From Pseudorasbora parva (taxonomy: Eukaryota > Chordata > Actinopteri > Cypriniformes > Gobionidae), in NCBI RefSeq assembly GCF_024679245.1, contig NC_090180.1:15966507-16030506 (forward strand): 64,000 nucleotides of DNA, given 5' to 3'. This document shows positions 1 to 10,169 of the stretch, piece by piece. The notes beneath the pieces were generated by a model. It made no database searches, was not told the origin of the DNA, and worked only from the letters and a program-made list of their open reading frames with translations. The translations under genes were made by a program, and so were the position numbers. The stretch's first letter is position 1, and every line of letters begins with the position of its first letter.

Positions 1-245
1 ACCTAGTTTAACGACCATGGTATTGTTCTTAATTGGCCAGCAAACTCGCCTGACCTTAACCTTGTTAAGGTCATTGTGAAGAGGAAGATTTGTGAAGAGG
101 AAGATTCAATATGCCAGACCCAACAATGCAGAAGAACTGAAGGCCACTATCAGAGCAACCTGGGCATCCCATTCACAACCACCACAGTCAACACAAGTCA
201 AGGACCATTGTCCACAGCATCAACCATCTTAGGAGGAAGATGATT
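1..245 (+). pseudogene. Tc1-like transposase C-terminal relic
   Basis: The plus strand translates, with stops and a frameshift, into the C-terminal part of a Tc1-type transposase: a short stretch reading NWPANSPDL (which holds the second catalytic Asp of the DDE domain) and, in another frame, ARPNNAEELKATIRATWAS, the usual block after the third catalytic residue. An in-frame stop near base 4 and a lost segment after the DL motif show it is dead. The element continues off the left edge; no terminal inverted repeat is visible here. Confidence 0.75.
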
Positions 246-865
246 ACTGCATTTCTTGATTTATCTTTAAAACTTAGTGTTCTTATAGAATGCCTCTTTA
301 GAGGGACTGAGGTCTATCTGTTACAAAAGAATGTGTCAAACATTGCATATGGTGTTCTCAAAATAGATCTTTTTTTTCAAATAATTCAAATACCTAAGAA
401 TTTGTTATCTAGTTGAAGGTACGGTACACATCGAAATACAGAACATCACAAATATATAAAAGAACATTTTGATAAATAAACCTAAAAAAATACCTGCCTA
501 GAGAGAAAATGAACACTTAAAGTGCGTTTACATGCAAGTCCTTAAGCCGATTGTGCCTAAAGGGGGTGAATGACACCGGACGCGAAGCTCAGCCCCACGC
601 CTTAGGATCTCACCGCCACCTGACGCGCACATTATTTAGGTGTAAGCTCAATTTTGATTTGACTAACAGCTGCACAATGAGTGTATCTTGTAGCACAGGA
701 TGAAATCAATATGTGCATTGATGATTTGAGGGAAATATAGTATACATTTAATATAAAACCTTTAAATGGCAGTCTGTGGCAGGATTTTAAACAACTTCCT
801 GAGTCACCGCGGACAGGCACCGAATGCCGCCACCGGTTTGCGTACACTCATTGAATGTGTTCGAA
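246..865. other. AT-rich intergenic stretch, nothing recognised
   Basis: No ORF, repeat family or RNA gene could be recognised. The short minus-strand ORF at 632-847 has no recognisable motif. Confidence 0.5.
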
Positions 866-1310
866 TTTTAAAGGCACGGCCGCTTAAAGAGGTCGCACAC
901 ATAGATATCCATAATAAAGGCTAGATGTCTCGTGCGCGCTGTTGGCCAATGGAGGTCGCCGTCCGCAACTGGCGGCCATCTTGTCACAGGCAGCTCGCTC
1001 ACCCGTAACAGTGTGTTTTAATGGTGCATGTACATTTAAATAACCATAACTTGCTCGATTTTCAAACTGTTTCGTTTGTTATAAATGTCAGAGATGTAGT
1101 TATGACACTAAATACTTATGAATAATTATAACCATGGACTTCAATATGAAAGTAACATTGAACAGAACAGACAGGTGCAATGAATATACATACACACAAG
1201 GTATTTATGTTAAATCAATATATAGTGAAAAACTGTGCACCGAATGGCAAAATGAGAAATTATATATATTTATACACCTATATAGCTCTGAATTTTTTTT
1301 CCAGAGCCAG

Positions 1311-1392
<82 letters not shown>

Positions 1393-1920
1393 GCTCTATA
1401 ATAAGAATATCACTATTATAATTAAAAAAATTATATATATTTTTTAAATTAAACAAAAAAAACATGCAAACTAAGTTTATTTTAACTAGACAAAAGATTG
1501 GTTGTCATAAAATCGTTATTGGTGTCAATAAACTTATATAATTGAACAGCTCGATTGTGGACTCAGCCTTGATAACGTGCACGTAAGTTAGCCGTGATAC
1601 ACAAGGTGCACGATTAAGTCGTTTATCTAAAGGAAAAGCTGCAATTTCAACGTGTTAAAGCATCCAGATTTGTAGCCATGTTAATAACGTTTTTAAGAAA
1701 CTAAACCATTTGTAAATCCGTCAAGATTTCAGCGACATACGAGTATTTATGTTCGTACAGATCACTCATCTTACATCAGGTTCCACAGAGCCTGACAGAA
1801 AGCTTGCCTGTGACAAGATGGCCGCCGGTGATGCCGATGGTGACTCCGCCGTAAGATATCTAGTCCTTATTATGGATATCTATGGTGCGAAGCACCGTGC
1901 CGCGCCACGTCTTTAAAATG
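866..1920. mobile_element. Foldback element with about 100-bp imperfect arms
   Basis: The left arm (about 866-990) and the reverse complement of the right arm (about 1795-1920) share ATTTTAAAG, CATAGATATCCATAATAA, a CTAGAT block and GGCGGCCATCTTGTCACAGG. They face each other, so this is a foldback or MITE-type non-autonomous DNA element. The interior carries the (TA)n array at 1312-1391. No transposase is present and superfamily is not assignable from what is visible. Confidence 0.6.
1312..1391. repeat. (TA)n microsatellite
   Basis: About 40 uninterrupted TA units. The YIYIYI-type reading frames across it are artefacts of the repeat. Confidence 0.97.
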
Positions 1921-2239
1921 TTGAGCAACCCCATATTGCCAAAATGGTATGATCCTCATTTCATAAGATCTCTCTTCGCGGGTGAGATTGGTGATCGAAT
2001 CAGGCTCCACATATCGATGCATCGAATCTTCGACTATTCGGGGTCACCCTAATGTGGATACATAAAGATTTTACGCCTGCATAATGCATAGCTATCTGAT
2101 TTAAGTATTGTAAAAAAAAAACATTATTTTCATATTGTATTCTACAGATTTTTAAAATTGGCTTTAAAAATTGCAAGTTGAAGTTTGAGATGTTTTTATT
2201 TGTTTTATAAAGTATTTTTAGAATTATAAAATAAAATGT
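1921..2239. other. Intergenic stretch, nothing recognised
   Basis: AT-rich DNA without ORF or recognised repeat. Confidence 0.5.
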
Positions 2240-3324
2240 CTCAGGTTACTCACATAACCTATGTTCTCTGAATAGGGAACAAGACGCTGCGTAGTGACGC
2301 AATAGGGGAATGCCCTCTGGGTGTGCCGATTTTCTAAAGCCTTAAAGGGTTACCTCAGCGATTAGCATATGGCTTTGTATCAGTAGAAACCCTGGAGTAT
2401 ATTCAAATGATTGTGCTTTCCCCCCTCATATCCCCCTGAGACAAGATATTTATGCATTTTATTTCTGTAAAAATTCCTCCTATGATGCAAATTGACGATA
2501 TTTGCATCATAGGAGGAATGTTTGCCCAAAGGCTAAAGACTACAGCTAGCAGAGGGAGCCATTTCCGCATGTTTTGAACCCGCGCATGGGGGATGGGAGA
2601 TTACACTCAGCTTGCAGGGAGAGCTCAGCTCACAGCTACAGGCACTCATTTAAACGGAGCTATGGTGAGCAATGTAAGTCTTCTAACTTCTCAAATTAAT
2701 TTCTATGAAAGTTAAGCTTGCAAAGGCATGAACTGAAACGCGCCAGACTGAACTCGCGTTGTGGATGTATGCCGCGAGTGTAGTCACGATTACCTCAGCT
2801 CTCATCACGAGACCTCATCAGCTCATTTATTTCACTCCTGCAGTTAGTGCTCAGTGCTGTGATACTCGCGTGGTGACTCGCTCATTATATTGAACAGACA
2901 CAAACAAGTTTTTAATTGTAGTGTCTTCTCTAATTCAGTCACTGTAATCAAGTTGGTGGCTTTGGGAATGGCCTCACAGGGCAGCGAAGCATTCTGGGAA
3001 TTGTAGTTTTTCATCCCCATGAGACAAAAATACATTTTTTGTCTTTTCTCAGTCTAGAAGGCGCCAAATTAAAAAATAATTTCACATTTCTACTACATTG
3101 ATGACCCAGTTTATATACAGATTCATCTTCCCAGCGCTGAAGTACCCCTTTAATAGAATCACGCCAATTCATTGGCTGAAGGAGCAGCGCCGCCCCCCTT
3201 GCTCAACACCCTGAGATTTATTTTATCTTATCTTCATATAAGATAGGATAGTGCAAGGAGCTAGTGCAATAGTGCAAGGAGCTTGGCAGTGTACGCAGCG
3301 TCTCGTTCCATATTCAGAGAACAT
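2240..3324. mobile_element. Element with inverted ends (cyprinid-type repeat, possibly DIRS-derived)
   Basis: The block at about 2264-2302 and the reverse complement of 3287-3324 match: both read ATGTTCTCTGAATA followed by GGAAC-AGACGCTGCGTA. This gives a unit of about 1.1 kb with inverted termini and no ORF. It holds a perfect 20-bp hairpin at 2473-2519. Because it lies at the broken downstream side of a minus-strand DIRS1-like element, the inverted blocks could be DIRS inverted terminal repeat and internal complementary region; an unrelated MITE is equally possible. The right side is interrupted by a Tc1 element inserted at TA 3324-3325. Confidence 0.55.
2473..2519. repeat. Perfect 20-bp hairpin
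   Basis: Arms 2473-2492 and 2500-2519 are exact reverse complements, with a 7-nt loop (TGACGAT). Confidence 0.9.
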
Positions 3325-3325
3325 A

Positions 3326-3987
3326 CAGTGCCTTGCGAAAATATTCGGCCCCCTTGAACTTTCAGAATTTCAGGCTTCAAACATAAAGATATAAAACTGT
3401 AATTTTTTGTGAAGAATCAACAAGTGGGACACAATCATTAAGTGGAATGAAATTTATTTGATATTTCAAACTTTTTTAACAAATAAAAAAAACTGAAAAA
3501 TTGGGCGTGCAAAATTATTCGGCCCCTTTACTTTCAGTGCAGCAAACTCTCTCCAGAAGTTCAGTAAGGATATCTCAATGATCCAATGTTGACCTAAATG
3601 ACTAATGATGATAAATAGAATCCACCTGTGTGTAATCAAGTCTCGGTATAAATGCACCTGCACTGTGATAGTCTCAGAGGTCTGTTTAAAGCGCAGAGAG
3701 CATCATGAAGAACAAGGAACACACCAGGCAGGTCCGAGATACTGTTGTGGAGAAGTTTAAAGCCGGATTTGGATACAAAAAGATTTCCCAAGCTTTTAAC
3801 ATCCCAAGGAGCACTGTGCAAGCGATAATATTGAAATGGAAGGAGTATCAGACCACTGCAAATCTACAAAGACCTGGCCGTCCCTTTAAACTTTCAGCTC
3901 ATACAAGGAGAAGACTGATCAGAGATGCAGCCAAGAGGCCCATGATCACTCTGGATGAACTGCAGAGATCTACAGCTGAGGTGGGAG
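3326..3987 (+). mobile_element. Tc1-like transposon, 5' part, truncated
   Basis: The terminal inverted repeat begins CAGTGCCTTGCG right after a TA dinucleotide (3324-3325), the Tc1/mariner target. The transposase starts at 3705 and is open for about 93 codons: an N-terminal helix-turn-helix pair (residues about 10-50, with KISQAFNIPRSTVQ) and the GRP linker motif (RPGRPFKLS). It stops abruptly near 3987, where the sequence becomes antisense DIRS RNase H. The DDE catalytic domain and right terminal repeat are absent, so the copy cannot move by itself. The sharp joint looks like a deletion that removed the rest of Tc1 and part of the DIRS element. Confidence 0.85.
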
Positions 3988-4540
3988 GTCCACCCCCCTG
4001 ACCTGAGTTTCTGCTTCAATAGAAATTCTGCCGTGAGGATCAGGATACCAGAAACATGGACCGCCCTGAGAGACAGGAACTTGTCCTGAGCCCATAGGAG
4101 AAGGTAAGACAAATGCCTGTCCAGGGTGCGCGATCGCGATCCCCCCTGGCGATTTACATAAGAAACCATGTAACACTGCCATGTTGTCTGTCCTGACAAT
4201 GACATGGTGCCCTATGAGGAAGGGAAGAAAGTGCCAAAGGCCCAGGAAGACCGCTCTAACTGTTTATGTGCCAGGCTAGAGTCTCTCCCGTCCAGACTCC
4301 GCATGCTGGCTGGCCTTCGAACACCGCACCCCAACCGATGAGAGAGGTGTCCGTCGTAATCATCTGATGATGGAAGACAAACTCCATGTTGACATCTCTT
4401 TGGAGAAAAAGACAGCAATACGGAGAGAGCTTGAGAACAACTTTGCGACACACTTAGTAGGGCAATCCTGTTGATCGAGCCCCCGCAAACTTCATCCACC
4501 AGTCGAACTGTCTCATGTGAAGCAGACCTAAAGGAAGCAC
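3988..4540 (-). pseudogene. DIRS1-like RNase H relic
   Basis: Two overlapping minus-strand frames give the DIRS RNase H: TTDTSLIGWGAVFEGQPACG at about 4345-4400, WHINSLE near 4260, and then YVNRQGGSRSR plus LLWAQDKFLSLRAVHVSGIL near 4020-4150. The order is normal but frames change, so it is a relic. It ends at the truncated Tc1. Confidence 0.8.
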
Positions 4541-4558
4541 TTGGGAAGCTGCGGCCAT

Positions 4559-4957
4559 GAGACCAGGCGGTGCTCAGGAAGGCCCGACAGATATCAGCAG
4601 ACATCCTACACCCACTACACTCAAAGTTTGAATTGCTTCCATCTGGCCGTAGATTCAGGGTCCCAACGGCGAGCCGGAACATCTATAATAAATCTTTTAT
4701 TCCCCGTGCCATACAGGAACTTAATCTAAACTGAAATAGTTTTAAAAAGGTGTTTATTGTAGATCAAAATCTATCTTATTTTAATCAGCTACGCCGTTTT
4801 CCATTTTCTGTTGTATGTTGATGGTGGTAATATTGTACTCCTAACTGTGTGTATTTTAATGTAAGTTTAAATGTGGTGTCATTGATGTATTTCTGTTCGG
4901 AGTAGTCGAAAACAAATTTCCACTAAGGTGGACAATAAAGTCGAATAAAAATAAGAC
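4559..4957 (+). mobile_element. LINE 3' end inserted in the DIRS element
   Basis: The plus strand encodes a short reading typical of the C-terminus of vertebrate LINE reverse transcriptases (SKFELLPSGRRFRVPTAR near 4618-4675, followed by NKSFIPRAIQELN), then an untranslated tail with GGACAATAAAGTCGAATAAAAATAAG. DIRS coding is continuous on both sides, so this is a 5'-truncated insertion. The boundaries are accurate to roughly 15 bases; the LINE clade is not assigned. Confidence 0.7.
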
Positions 4958-5121
4958 CTAGAAGCCTGCCACAGGTCCCTACAGACACATGATGGCCTGG
5001 CGTGAAGCTGGCCAGACATGTCCTGATGCTGGAAATCCGGGCAGGAGCCAAACGCGCCTGCATTGACACGGAATCCAGACACACCCCTGAAAAGATGGTC
5101 TGCTGGGACGGTGTGAGAACA

Positions 5122-5198
5122 CTTGTCGGTAGGTGAACCGACGAACACACGGTTCACCTACCGACAAGTCTCTTGGCCTACGAACACACGCGTAGGCC
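5122..5198. repeat. Two adjacent perfect hairpins sharing one loop motif
   Basis: Arms 5122-5140 and 5150-5168 are exact 19-bp reverse complements with a 9-nt spacer (ACGAACACA). Immediately after, 5175-5182 and 5191-5198 form an 8-bp stem around AACACACG. They replace the few RT residues expected between GLRV and SVLTPSQQ in the DIRS frame. Confidence 0.95.
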
Positions 5199-5615
5199 AT
5201 GAGACTGGACGTGGTGAAGCACAATGTCCCTGCGGCAATTCGACAGCTCGCTGGACTGAGTTAGAAGGAGCCAATCGTCCAGATAATTCAGTATACGGAT
5301 GCCCTGGAGCCTCAGCGGGGCCAGCGCAGTGTCCATACACTTCGTAAATTCTCTTGGCGCTAGAGCAAGACCAAAGAGGAGTTCTTTGTACTGAAAGACC
5401 TTCCCCCCGAAGGCAATCCTGAGGAACATTCTGTGTCGCCGAATGACCTGAATATGAAAATATGCATCCTTTAGGTCTATCGAAACGAACCAGTCCCCTG
5501 CACGAACCTGGGCCAAGAGGTTGGGCAGGGTTGAGGGTTGAGGCAAAACTAAAGCATGTAGCCTAACAGAATCGTGCAAAATACCCATGGCGACACCCCT
5601 GGCAGACACTTCCAC
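5178..5615 (-). pseudogene. DIRS1-like reverse transcriptase core (part)
   Basis: A 145-codon open stretch carries the RT palm motifs: FVSIDLKDAYFHIQV (motif A Asp), LLFGLALAPREFTK (motif B) and ILNYLDDWLLL (motif C, YLDD intact). Wording of these motifs is typical of DIRS1/Ngaro-type RT rather than Gypsy. The frame stops at 5178 at the point where a palindromic insertion has replaced a few residues; RT coding resumes in other frames (4923-5150, with FSGVCLDS). It belongs to the minus-strand element at 3988-7195. Confidence 0.85.
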
Positions 5616-7218
5616 TCATGAAAGAAGTGAGACAGAGGAAGTGGAGTGGTAAGGTACAGTGAGCATACCTGTATTCCTGAGGTGATGGGCTGGACCTCGG
5701 TAAGGGGCATATCTGGCCGCAACGAAGAGCCCTTAGCGTCCAGATGCGGAGTGAAAACTTCCCTGACCTGGGTAAAGGAAAATGAAAGTTGGCTGTCATT
5801 TGGAGAAAACCGACTGTCTACCACAGAACGGGCAACCGTGGTTAGGCTCGATGGACTCAGGAAACGTACGTCGGACGCTGCTCTCCTTTTTCTGACCAAA
5901 GGGTCAGGAATGACACTGGGGAGCCAGAGCGGGGGGTCTGTTTCCGGACCTGTGTGTTCCGGACCTGTGTGACCTACGTCTGTGAGGTCTCTGGCACGGG
6001 AATGGACAGCCACAAGCTTCCCAAACCGTGGCAGGTGGGGGATGATCCTGGTCACTCCTTTCTGCAGGAAAATCCCTCCTGCGCGAAGGGCACTCTCTAG
6101 GTTGAAAGGAGGAAGTACCAGGAGATTCCCTCATCCTCCTAGGCATGAACTGCCTAAAAGTAGCCGACTGGGATTTGGCAGCTCTGAACTTGTCAACTAC
6201 CGTGCTGACGGCCTCACCGAATAATCTAGACGGAGACATAAGAGTGTCCAGAAGGAAAACATTTTCCTTGTTACAGATTTTGGTTAGGTTTAACCAAAGG
6301 TGGTGCTCAGCAGCCACCGACCAAGACATCGGGCCAAATCCTTGGCCCTACGGAACTCTTTAACGGCCTCGGGCGTGACGCCGTCGCCCTTGTCCAAGTC
6401 CTTTAAGACGTCCACTTAATAGGCTTGGAGAATGGCCATTGTGTGAAGGGCCAAACCAGCCTGACCAGCCGCGATGCAGGACTTTCCGATCAACGCGGAA
6501 GTGGCCCTGCATGGTTTGTACGGGAGGAGAGGACATGACTTCCACGTGGTGGCCGAGGAAGGAGAGAGATGCGAGGCCAGCATATCCTTGACTGATATAG
6601 AGTAACCGTGCTCCACTGAACCCATAAGGTTGGTGAAGTCAACAGCTGCCTCATTAGTAAGGCAGGGAGAACGACTGCTTCCAGGATCTGGAGATCTCTT
6701 GATGCAGATCACTGAAGAACGGCAGCTTTCTCCTCGCTGGGCGAGCGTTAACGCCACTCAAAAACCTCTCATTGAGCTTAGAAGTTTGAGACTCGCGGGG
6801 TTTGTCTGGCCAGTCGATCGCGAGCTAGACCGGAAGAGACTGCATCACCTCCTGGCTAGGCATCATATAGTGGTGGGAGTGGATGACTTCTTCTCAAAAA
6901 GTGCAAGCCTCATACGGAGGGTTTTGAGAAGGAGTTTCTTGCTAAATCTAAATTTTGAAGTGCCCTGGACCGCCCCGCGGGTGTGGAAAACCCATGCACT
7001 TAACGCACTTACCATGCGGGTCGTCACTCGAAATAAAGTGATTGCACAGCAGGTGACAATGACGAAAATCAAAATCGCACTTCACAAAGAGGAGAACAAA
7101 GATCCGCTCTCTGTGATCGCTGAAGTCAATCCAGGATAGATTTGGGCCAGTAGAATCGCACAAAGGGTACCGCTTGGTGAAGGCAGTCATTAATCTGAAT
7201 GAATGAGATTCAGAAAAA

Positions 7219-7945
7219 CAGCAATCATGCTTTTAGCTTGATTGCATGGAAGTAAACATGTCCTGCCTTTCAAGTTTAATCCGGTTTTATTTTACTTTGG
7301 GTTTGAAACATTGCTGCTGTATTTAAGTAATATAAATGGTATTTTTTTACCGCGTCAATTTTGTGCAGATACCTCAAGAATTTGCTGTGTGTCTCCAGGA
7401 TCAGTTTAACCGATATGGTATGCTTTGCAAGCCCGATCTCATGAAAATGCGTATAAATAGTATGACTGTGCAATCTATTGGAATGTATATGCCAAAATGA
7501 GTTTTGAGATGCATATGCATTATCGCAGTATACATTTCACACAATATACATTCCATGTACATTCCACAACATATATATTCCACACGATTTCACACACGTG
7601 CTATTGATGCGCATTATCATGTGATCGTGTTAAGAGGATGCCTCTGAAATGCATTCAGGCTGGCTACGTGGTGACACAAAAGACAATCAGGCAATTGTTG
7701 AAAATACTGGTCCCCCTTGGAGTGCCATAGCAATGTCAAGCAGATCAGTATGTTCTTTTCTGCTGTCTTGAGGTGTCGGCGCAAAGTTGACGCACTAAAA
7801 ACAATACCATTTATAGTACTTAAAGACAGCAATATTTCTCAGTCTCAAACCCAAAGTAAAAAAAAAAAAAAATGGATTAAATTTGAAAGGCGGGACATGT
7901 TTACTTCCATGCAATCCAGCTAAAATAGAGCTCTTGCATGATTTT
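7219..7945. mobile_element. Foldback MITE with about 110-bp arms
   Basis: Left arm about 7238-7350 and right arm about 7795-7920 are inverted copies: both hold GATTGCATGGAAGTAAACATG, a TTTAATCC block, TACTTTGGGTTTGA and ATAAATGGTATT. The outer parts also pair loosely (CAGAAAAACAG). There is no coding potential; the short ORFs inside are random. Confidence 0.65.
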
Positions 7946-8499
7946 AAGGGATCTCATTAATTCAGAAAAACAGAACAAAAATATATTTTTTTCAAGAAAA
8001 AATGATCTCATAATTCTGAGATGATAATTAAGTCATTAATTCAGAAAAACAGAGAAGATTTTTTTTCTCAAGTGAATGCAATAAGCTTCCGTTATAAACG
8101 CTTGCTAGTCACCACAGATGTGACTTCTGCCCATAATGGTAAGGAGCAGTGGACAATGGTCAAAGGACAGTGGAGACAGCGGTGTGGAATAAAGGTAAAA
8201 TATAAGAAAAATATGGCTTAAAAAAGAAGAAGTATTAAGATATGTTATACTGTGCCCCATAAACACAACCAAGAAAAAAACCACGGAACCACCCCTTTAA
8301 CCCTTTTACCTTCAACATGGATAAATACACTATTTGAGTTGCTAACCTTTAAGGTTGCATTATCAATGTTGATTCAATTTGCAAGATCCACACCTGATTC
8401 AACCATAAGACGGTAAAACGACGTTGCTATATCAACTGTAAAACAACATCACAATATTAATATTTAAAGACCTTCCATAATAAACTTTATGTTTTTATT
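7946..8499. other. AT-rich stretch with degenerate repeat
   Basis: It contains several TTCAGAAAAACAG copies (7963, 8040) like those at the edge of the adjacent MITE, so it is probably related repeat debris. No gene seen. Confidence 0.4.
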
Positions 8500-8790
8500 A
8501 CCTTAGAATGAGCCGATTCTATCTACATATGTGCTGGTCCCCTTAACGTGAAGTTGCCATTTTGCGCAACCATGTTTCTACAGTAGCCCTAAACAAACAA
8601 ACTGCTCTACAGAGCACCCTGCTTTCTCAGATGACAGCATCTTTGTCCTGTGTCAGCCACTGTAGCTTCTCCATGAGTTTCAAAAGTAGGCATAGCATAT
8701 TTTTATACACATTTAATCAGTCAGATTTGTGAAAATAACCCATCATTTTTATTGCATAATTTATTGAAAAAAGGATAATACAAAAACACA
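8500..8790. repeat. Dispersed repeat, copy 1
   Basis: It shares CCTTAGAATGAG, AAGTTGCCATTTTG, ACTGCTCTAC, GTCCTGTGTCAGCCACTGTA and AATTTGTGAAAATAACCCAT with 48624-48870 in the same orientation. An unclassified interspersed repeat just downstream of the galactosyltransferase stop codon. Confidence 0.7.
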
Positions 8791-8876
8791 AATAAAGTTG
8801 TCCAGAACCGTCATGTAATAAAAAATAATAATAAAAAAAACTTTTAAAAAAACACTCCAAACAGTATGACAATCTG

Positions 8877-8882
8877 TTTATT
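8877..8882 (-). terminator. Poly(A) signal for the galactosyltransferase
   Basis: AATAAA on the minus strand about 20 nt after the stop codon. Other AATAAA copies further down (for example near 8746) could serve instead. Confidence 0.45.
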
Positions 8883-8901
8883 GGACCTTTTATCTTATTG
8901 T

Positions 8902-10008
8902 CTAGCAGGGATTGTGTTTGTTGCTCTGTATGTCTTGCCAGAACTGGATCATCTCATTAGGTTGAAGCCCATGGGAAGTGATCAGGTTGCTGTACTTACA
9001 GCGGGAGTAGGGCACTCGCCAGTTATAAAACAGTTCGTTTGGTGTTGGCTCTGGGTCTATCTTTAGTTTAGCTAGACAAATACCCACATAAACATCTTCT
9101 AAATGTATCCTGGGTATGATCAGAGATGCCACATATACCCTCTGAGCCACGTCACCTGAGAAAACATACCCAGTTCCCGAACAAAATGGGGGGTACTGGT
9201 TACCGGGGTACTCTTCTGGAGATATAGACCATTTGCTCTCTATGTTTCGAATTGGAGAAGCGCCCCTCATGATGTATCCTGTGAAATAGTTTTGTGTGTG
9301 TTGCGCCTTGGGCTTGAGTAATTTCTGTATGAGATATTCGGTATTGACAAACATGTCAGTATCTGTCTTCATGACATATTTGGCCTCTGGACAATACTTT
9401 GTGATCCAGTACATCCCCATCAGCGTCTTGAGGGTAAGGTTGTTGTAAGTGTCCATGAAATCTTGCTGGATGATGTCATGATGCTGTTGACTTTCCTCCA
9501 CTATTGTCTTTCTTTCGGTGTCTTTATTTACACCTAAGAAGAACAGACGGATGAAACCCAAGTCCCCTTCCATACTTTCATTGCCCCATGATTTCCTGAT
9601 GGCGTCCCTGGCTTCTGATTTCTTTGGCTCAACTGCAATCAAAAGCACTAAGAAAGGAGCTTGTGACCGACATGCGTTCGGCTCATTAAGGATGTACTCA
9701 TAAGGCTCAACTTTAAGTGTACTCAATGCTCTCATCTTTTCACTTGAACTGATGTTCAAAACATCCAAAGCTGATATTAAATTTTCATTTGATATTAGAG
9801 GTGTAGGGGTTGATTCTCGCTCTGTCAGAGCGGTATATGGATATAGTGTGTTGTCATTTTTTATGGTTTGGAGCCTCTGAGTAGCACCCCCATCCTGGTA
9901 GATTTGGCAGCGCCACTGCTGGCCCTGAATAATGAGGCTTCCCACAACCACAAGCAGAAGAAGTAAAAGGGCAACCCTGTAGTATCTGTTCTTCAGATTC
10001 CATTGCAT
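8902..10008 (-). CDS. Beta-1,3-galactosyltransferase, B3GALT2-like (GT31)
   Basis: The intact 368-aa ORF is a type II Golgi glycosyltransferase that would transfer galactose from UDP-Gal to N-acetylglucosamine-type acceptors in beta-1,3 linkage. A short cytosolic tail precedes one hydrophobic signal anchor (residues about 10-29), then a stem, then the GT31 domain from about residue 110: RDAIRKSWGNES, LFFLGV, EESQQHHDIIQQDF, TLKTLMGMYW, the metal-binding DTD at 216-218, PFCSGTGYVFSG, and the acidic LEDVYVG motif (E304, D305). The wording is closest to B3GALT2/B3GALT1 in my memory, but the C-terminus (KHNPC) is shorter and fish have many paralogues, so no symbol is given. The whole CDS is one exon, usual for the family. 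A splice acceptor (TTTTTTGCAG) lies upstream at 10068-10070. The exon is open in frame from there to the ATG, so a longer N-terminus cannot be ruled out. Confidence 0.93.
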   Translation of the reverse strand: MQWNLKNRYYRVALLLLLLVVVGSLIIQGQQWRCQIYQDGGATQRLQTIKNDNTLYPYTALTERESTPTPLISNENLISALDVLNISSSEKMRALSTLKVEPYEYILNEPNACRSQAPFLVLLIAVEPKKSEARDAIRKSWGNESMEGDLGFIRLFFLGVNKDTERKTIVEESQQHHDIIQQDFMDTYNNLTLKTLMGMYWITKYCPEAKYVMKTDTDMFVNTEYLIQKLLKPKAQHTQNYFTGYIMRGASPIRNIESKWSISPEEYPGNQYPPFCSGTGYVFSGDVAQRVYVASLIIPRIHLEDVYVGICLAKLKIDPEPTPNELFYNWRVPYSRCKYSNLITSHGLQPNEMIQFWQDIQSNKHNPC

Positions 10009-10067
10009 GATCTCTTTGGGTTCGTTGGATTTGTCAAGCCTCTTTACGAGTCTAAATATGCTGAAAC
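10009..10067 (-). other. 5' part of the galactosyltransferase exon (likely 5' UTR)
   Basis: On the minus strand a pyrimidine-rich tract ending TTTTTTGCAG precedes GTTTCAGC, marking the exon start at 10067. The 59 bases to the ATG have no stop in frame. The upstream exon must lie further right and was not located. Confidence 0.6.
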
Positions 10068-10169
10068 CTGCAAAAAAGAAGGAGGATTTTTATTTATTTA
10101 ATGTTACAATAGAAAATTTGCAATAAGTCATTCTAATATGAGGATTTGATGATCAGCAAATATTTATGA

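Larger units (their letters stand above)
3988..7195 (-). mobile_element. DIRS1-like retroelement, decayed, minus strand
   Basis: Reading 7195 down to 3988 gives DIRS-type order. First come Gag-like blocks: a Cys motif CVKCMGFPHP near 7000, RMRLALFE near 6900, a block with CRATSALIG near 6480, and RHLWLTL-like text near 6310. Then a reverse transcriptase (about 5850-4960), then RNase H (about 4540-3990). Stops and frameshifts are frequent, a LINE tail is inserted at about 4559-4957, and a double-hairpin insertion breaks the RT at 5122-5198. The tyrosine recombinase expected downstream is missing because the element is cut at the Tc1 joint. Not functional. Confidence 0.85.

Noticed and set aside
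1134..1465. ORFs over the TA array reading alternating Tyr-Ile
   Set aside because: They come from the microsatellite itself; the same applies to the His-Thr and Cys-Val frames over CA arrays at 15974, 16830, 34514, 49439 and 54305, and to the frames at 30104 and 56520.
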